This document shows, piece after piece, positions 62,302 to 64,000 of a stretch of 64,000 nucleotides of DNA (position 1 is the first letter of the stretch; the number at the start of each line of letters is the position of its first letter). Made by a program: the position numbers and the translations under genes. Under the pieces are notes generated by a model. It saw nothing but the letters and a program-made list of their open reading frames with translations. It was not told where the DNA came from and did no database searches. The DNA comes from Lachnospira sp. Its GTDB lineage: Bacteria; Bacillota; Clostridia; Lachnospirales; Lachnospiraceae. The stretch spans positions 62,001-126,000 of the forward strand of contig JAGATQ010000037.1 in the NCBI GenBank assembly GCA_017621205.1. Reading direction: 5' to 3'.

Positions 62302-63342
62302 ATGGGCACAATATCAAGGAAGCTAAAACAGTATCGCCTTGCAGCAGACTTGACACAGGAACAGTTAGCTAATGAGCTTGGAGTGACAAGGCAGGCACTG
62401 TCTAATTGGGAGCATGGCAAGACGGAGCCGGATTTGGAAATGCTAAAAAGGATTTGCAACATACTACAGGTCGATGTGAAGGAATTACTTTATGAAGAAA
62501 CAGAGATAAGGGGTGAAGAAACAGGAAAATGGGAAAAAGAAGAAGAGGAAACAAAGAGCGGAGTGGAATCGGGAGACATTTGTGTAATTAGTGATATCGG
62601 TGGAGGTGGAAGTACGGTGACGGTGGAGCCGCCGAAGAAAGAGAAGGATAGAAAGCAAGGTTCAGGTACAAAAAGGGTTATTTTGATTATTGTTGTTTGT
62701 TGTGTTCTTTTGGGTAGCATTATTGTCTGCTGCTTGCCCATTATTATTTACTGCATAAGAGGTTCCCAGCATATCTATTCAGAGCAGGGCAGCAACGAGT
62801 TGTCAGAGCCTGATAATCCTTATGAGGTAGATGATTTCAATAAGGAGCTTACTGATACATGGACTAATGCAGGAAATTATACTTATAAGATAGGGATATC
62901 CTTTGAGGATATCACAAATGAGGATGACAGGGGCTATAAGCATACTTACCGTTACAATGGAGATAGCTCACAGGAGTATTCCTCAAATGTGGTGGTTAGC
63001 TACGAAAACTATTATCCCGAGCAGGATGATTATATGAGCGAGGAGGCGTTTTTAAACTATCTTAAGGGGGCAGGGTATTTTTTCCCCTATGGATACAATT
63101 GGGAAGAGAATATGGATAACAGGGCAAATATGGGTGAGGGAGAGCATTGTTATTCCTTTATCTGCACCGATGAGGAGTGGGAGAAAAATGGAGCAATCCG
63201 AACTACACATATTATCCGTATGGAGGGAAAGAAGGAATTGCTGCTTGTTATGGAAACCTATTATGAATCCGATAATATAACAGATTGGAAAGATGAAGTA
63301 CAACAGGTTATAGATTCTGTAAAATATATGGAAGAAGATTAG
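62302..63342 (+). CDS. membrane-anchored XRE-family regulator
   Basis: A 346-residue protein: N-terminal XRE helix-turn-helix (about 4-62, DLTQEQLANELGVTRQALSN), an acidic linker and a basic patch, one membrane helix (about 128-150, VILIIVVCCVLLGSIIVCCL) and an extracellular domain (about 155-346) with IGISFEDITNEDDRGYK and no known match. Membrane-bound XRE proteins can act as one-component sensors. ACGGAGGTAGAG precedes ATG 62302. Confidence 0.88.
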   Translation: MGTISRKLKQYRLAADLTQEQLANELGVTRQALSNWEHGKTEPDLEMLKRICNILQVDVKELLYEETEIRGEETGKWEKEEEETKSGVESGDICVISDIGGGGSTVTVEPPKKEKDRKQGSGTKRVILIIVVCCVLLGSIIVCCLPIIIYCIRGSQHIYSEQGSNELSEPDNPYEVDDFNKELTDTWTNAGNYTYKIGISFEDITNEDDRGYKHTYRYNGDSSQEYSSNVVVSYENYYPEQDDYMSEEAFLNYLKGAGYFFPYGYNWEENMDNRANMGEGEHCYSFICTDEEWEKNGAIRTTHIIRMEGKKELLLVMETYYESDNITDWKDEVQQVIDSVKYMEED

Positions 63343-63372
63343 GTTTGCACATAATGGAGGTAACAAAAGCGT

Positions 63373-63852
63373 ATGCCGGTACATAACATAAAACCAGTTT
63401 ATGATGAGAATTCAAAAATTCTGATTCTTGGTTCCTTCCCTTCTGTTAAATCAAGGGAACAGCAATTTTTTTACGGACACAAACAGAATCGTTTCTGGAA
63501 GGTTCTGGCAGCAGTGATGGAGGATGCCCTGCCGGAGACGATTGAGGAGAAGAAGGCATTTTTGCTTCGGCACCATATTGCCGTTTGGGATGTGATAGAG
63601 AGCTGTACCATTACGGGTTCGTCGGATTCCAGTATTCGGGATGTGGTGGTAAATGATTTATCCTGCATTTTACAATCTGCGGATATCTCCCATATCTATG
63701 CCAATGGGGGTAAGTCCTATGAGCTATACCTAAAATACACATATCCCGTAACGAAGAGAGAAATCATTAAGCTTCCCTCCACCTCCCCTGCCAATGCAGG
63801 GTATTCCTTAGAACGGCTGGTGCAGGAATGGCGGAATAATATTATCCACTAA
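63373..63852 (+). CDS. DNA-deoxyinosine glycosylase (UDG superfamily)
   Basis: A 159-residue UDG-fold enzyme: motif 1 LILGSFPSVKSREQQFFYGH, KQNRFWKV and motif 2 LPSTSPANA. This pattern fits the family-6 hypoxanthine/deoxyinosine glycosylases that remove deaminated adenine. ATGGAGGTAAC precedes ATG 63373, 30 bp after the XRE gene, so they may be co-transcribed. Confidence 0.9.
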   Translation: MPVHNIKPVYDENSKILILGSFPSVKSREQQFFYGHKQNRFWKVLAAVMEDALPETIEEKKAFLLRHHIAVWDVIESCTITGSSDSSIRDVVVNDLSCILQSADISHIYANGGKSYELYLKYTYPVTKREIIKLPSTSPANAGYSLERLVQEWRNNIIH

Positions 63853-63996
63853 AATAAGCCCTACCAGAAATTGGCTTGTACTTAAAAAAAACAATAAGAA
63901 GACAAAACATGAATTGTAATCTTGTCTGAATAGAGGTATAATACATTCTGGAATAGTATCTTGGCAGGCAATCGAAGAAAGGAGCGATAATTTACA

Positions 63997-64000
63997 ATGG
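63997..64000 (+). CDS. possible start of next gene (cut by window edge)
   Basis: GAAAGGAGCG (63978-63987) and ATG 63997 look like the beginning of a gene that continues beyond the window. Only one codon is visible. Confidence 0.35.

Overview
The window reads as a chromosome segment of a gut-type Lachnospiraceae or related Clostridia. It has moderately low GC, strong AGGAGG ribosome sites, BspA-type leucine-rich repeat and DUF6273 surface proteins, several two-component/ABC detoxification modules, an agr-like LytTR pair and an OPT transporter coupled to a PqqD-like protein. No phage, integrase, IS transposase or CRISPR array is visible. Accessory content shows as small orphan genes, gene remnants and large palindromic MITE-like elements.

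Layout. 1-4 kb: response regulator, ABC ATPase, ABC permease and histidine kinase, a lantibiotic/bacitracin-type resistance module with an 11-bp direct repeat ahead of the ABC genes. 4-7 kb: membrane-fused spermidine synthase-like protein and an Rpn-family nuclease with a probable start-codon loss. 7.2-12.9 kb: MacB/FtsX-type ABC exporter plus its own two-component system, with three large palindromes at the operon boundaries. 13-18.3 kb: FAD/Rieske oxidoreductase, small membrane protein, DUF3737 and PatB-type C-S lyase (overlapping), MATE exporter. 18.5-24 kb: small secreted protein, two near-identical lipoproteins, two permeases and an ATPase. This is the best candidate for an undescribed system, and it carries a partial tandem duplication with a decayed permease between the copies. 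24-27 kb: thioredoxin reductase, then a Crp/Fnr regulator divergent from a ferredoxin-like protein across a perfect 16-bp palindrome, and a broken cupin. 27-30.6 kb: large DUF6273/Big2 surface protein and an esterase.

30.8-35.3 kb: MATE exporter, an Rrf2/NAD(P)-binding pair resembling YwnA/YwnB with an operator over the -10, then a class M sirtuin overlapping a zinc macrodomain (ADP-ribosylation reversal). 35.5-42.8 kb: secreted MBL protein, convergent LytTR regulator/GHKL kinase, and a divergent LRR/DUF6273 surface operon whose promoter carries 14-bp direct repeats. 43-49.4 kb: LysR regulator, DUF1016 nuclease, aldo/keto reductase, iron alcohol dehydrogenase and a two-domain esterase lipoprotein. 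49.4-57.4 kb: MarR and WYL regulators, each with a clear dyad operator, controlling small membrane, flavodoxin, HD and RidA genes, plus the OPT/PqqD pair. 57.6-59.8 kb: AT-rich cluster of orphan immunity-like genes, some broken. 60-64 kb: EamA transporter, TetR remnant, a 238-bp palindrome with perfect 32-bp arms, tRNA-Pro(GGG), a BFD-like protein, a membrane-anchored XRE protein and a DNA-deoxyinosine glycosylase.

The recurring theme is envelope defence and sensing: three ABC modules, two MATE pumps, four kinase/regulator or small-regulator exporter sets, and several secreted adhesin-like proteins. All function calls rest on motifs and context read by eye; no database search was run.
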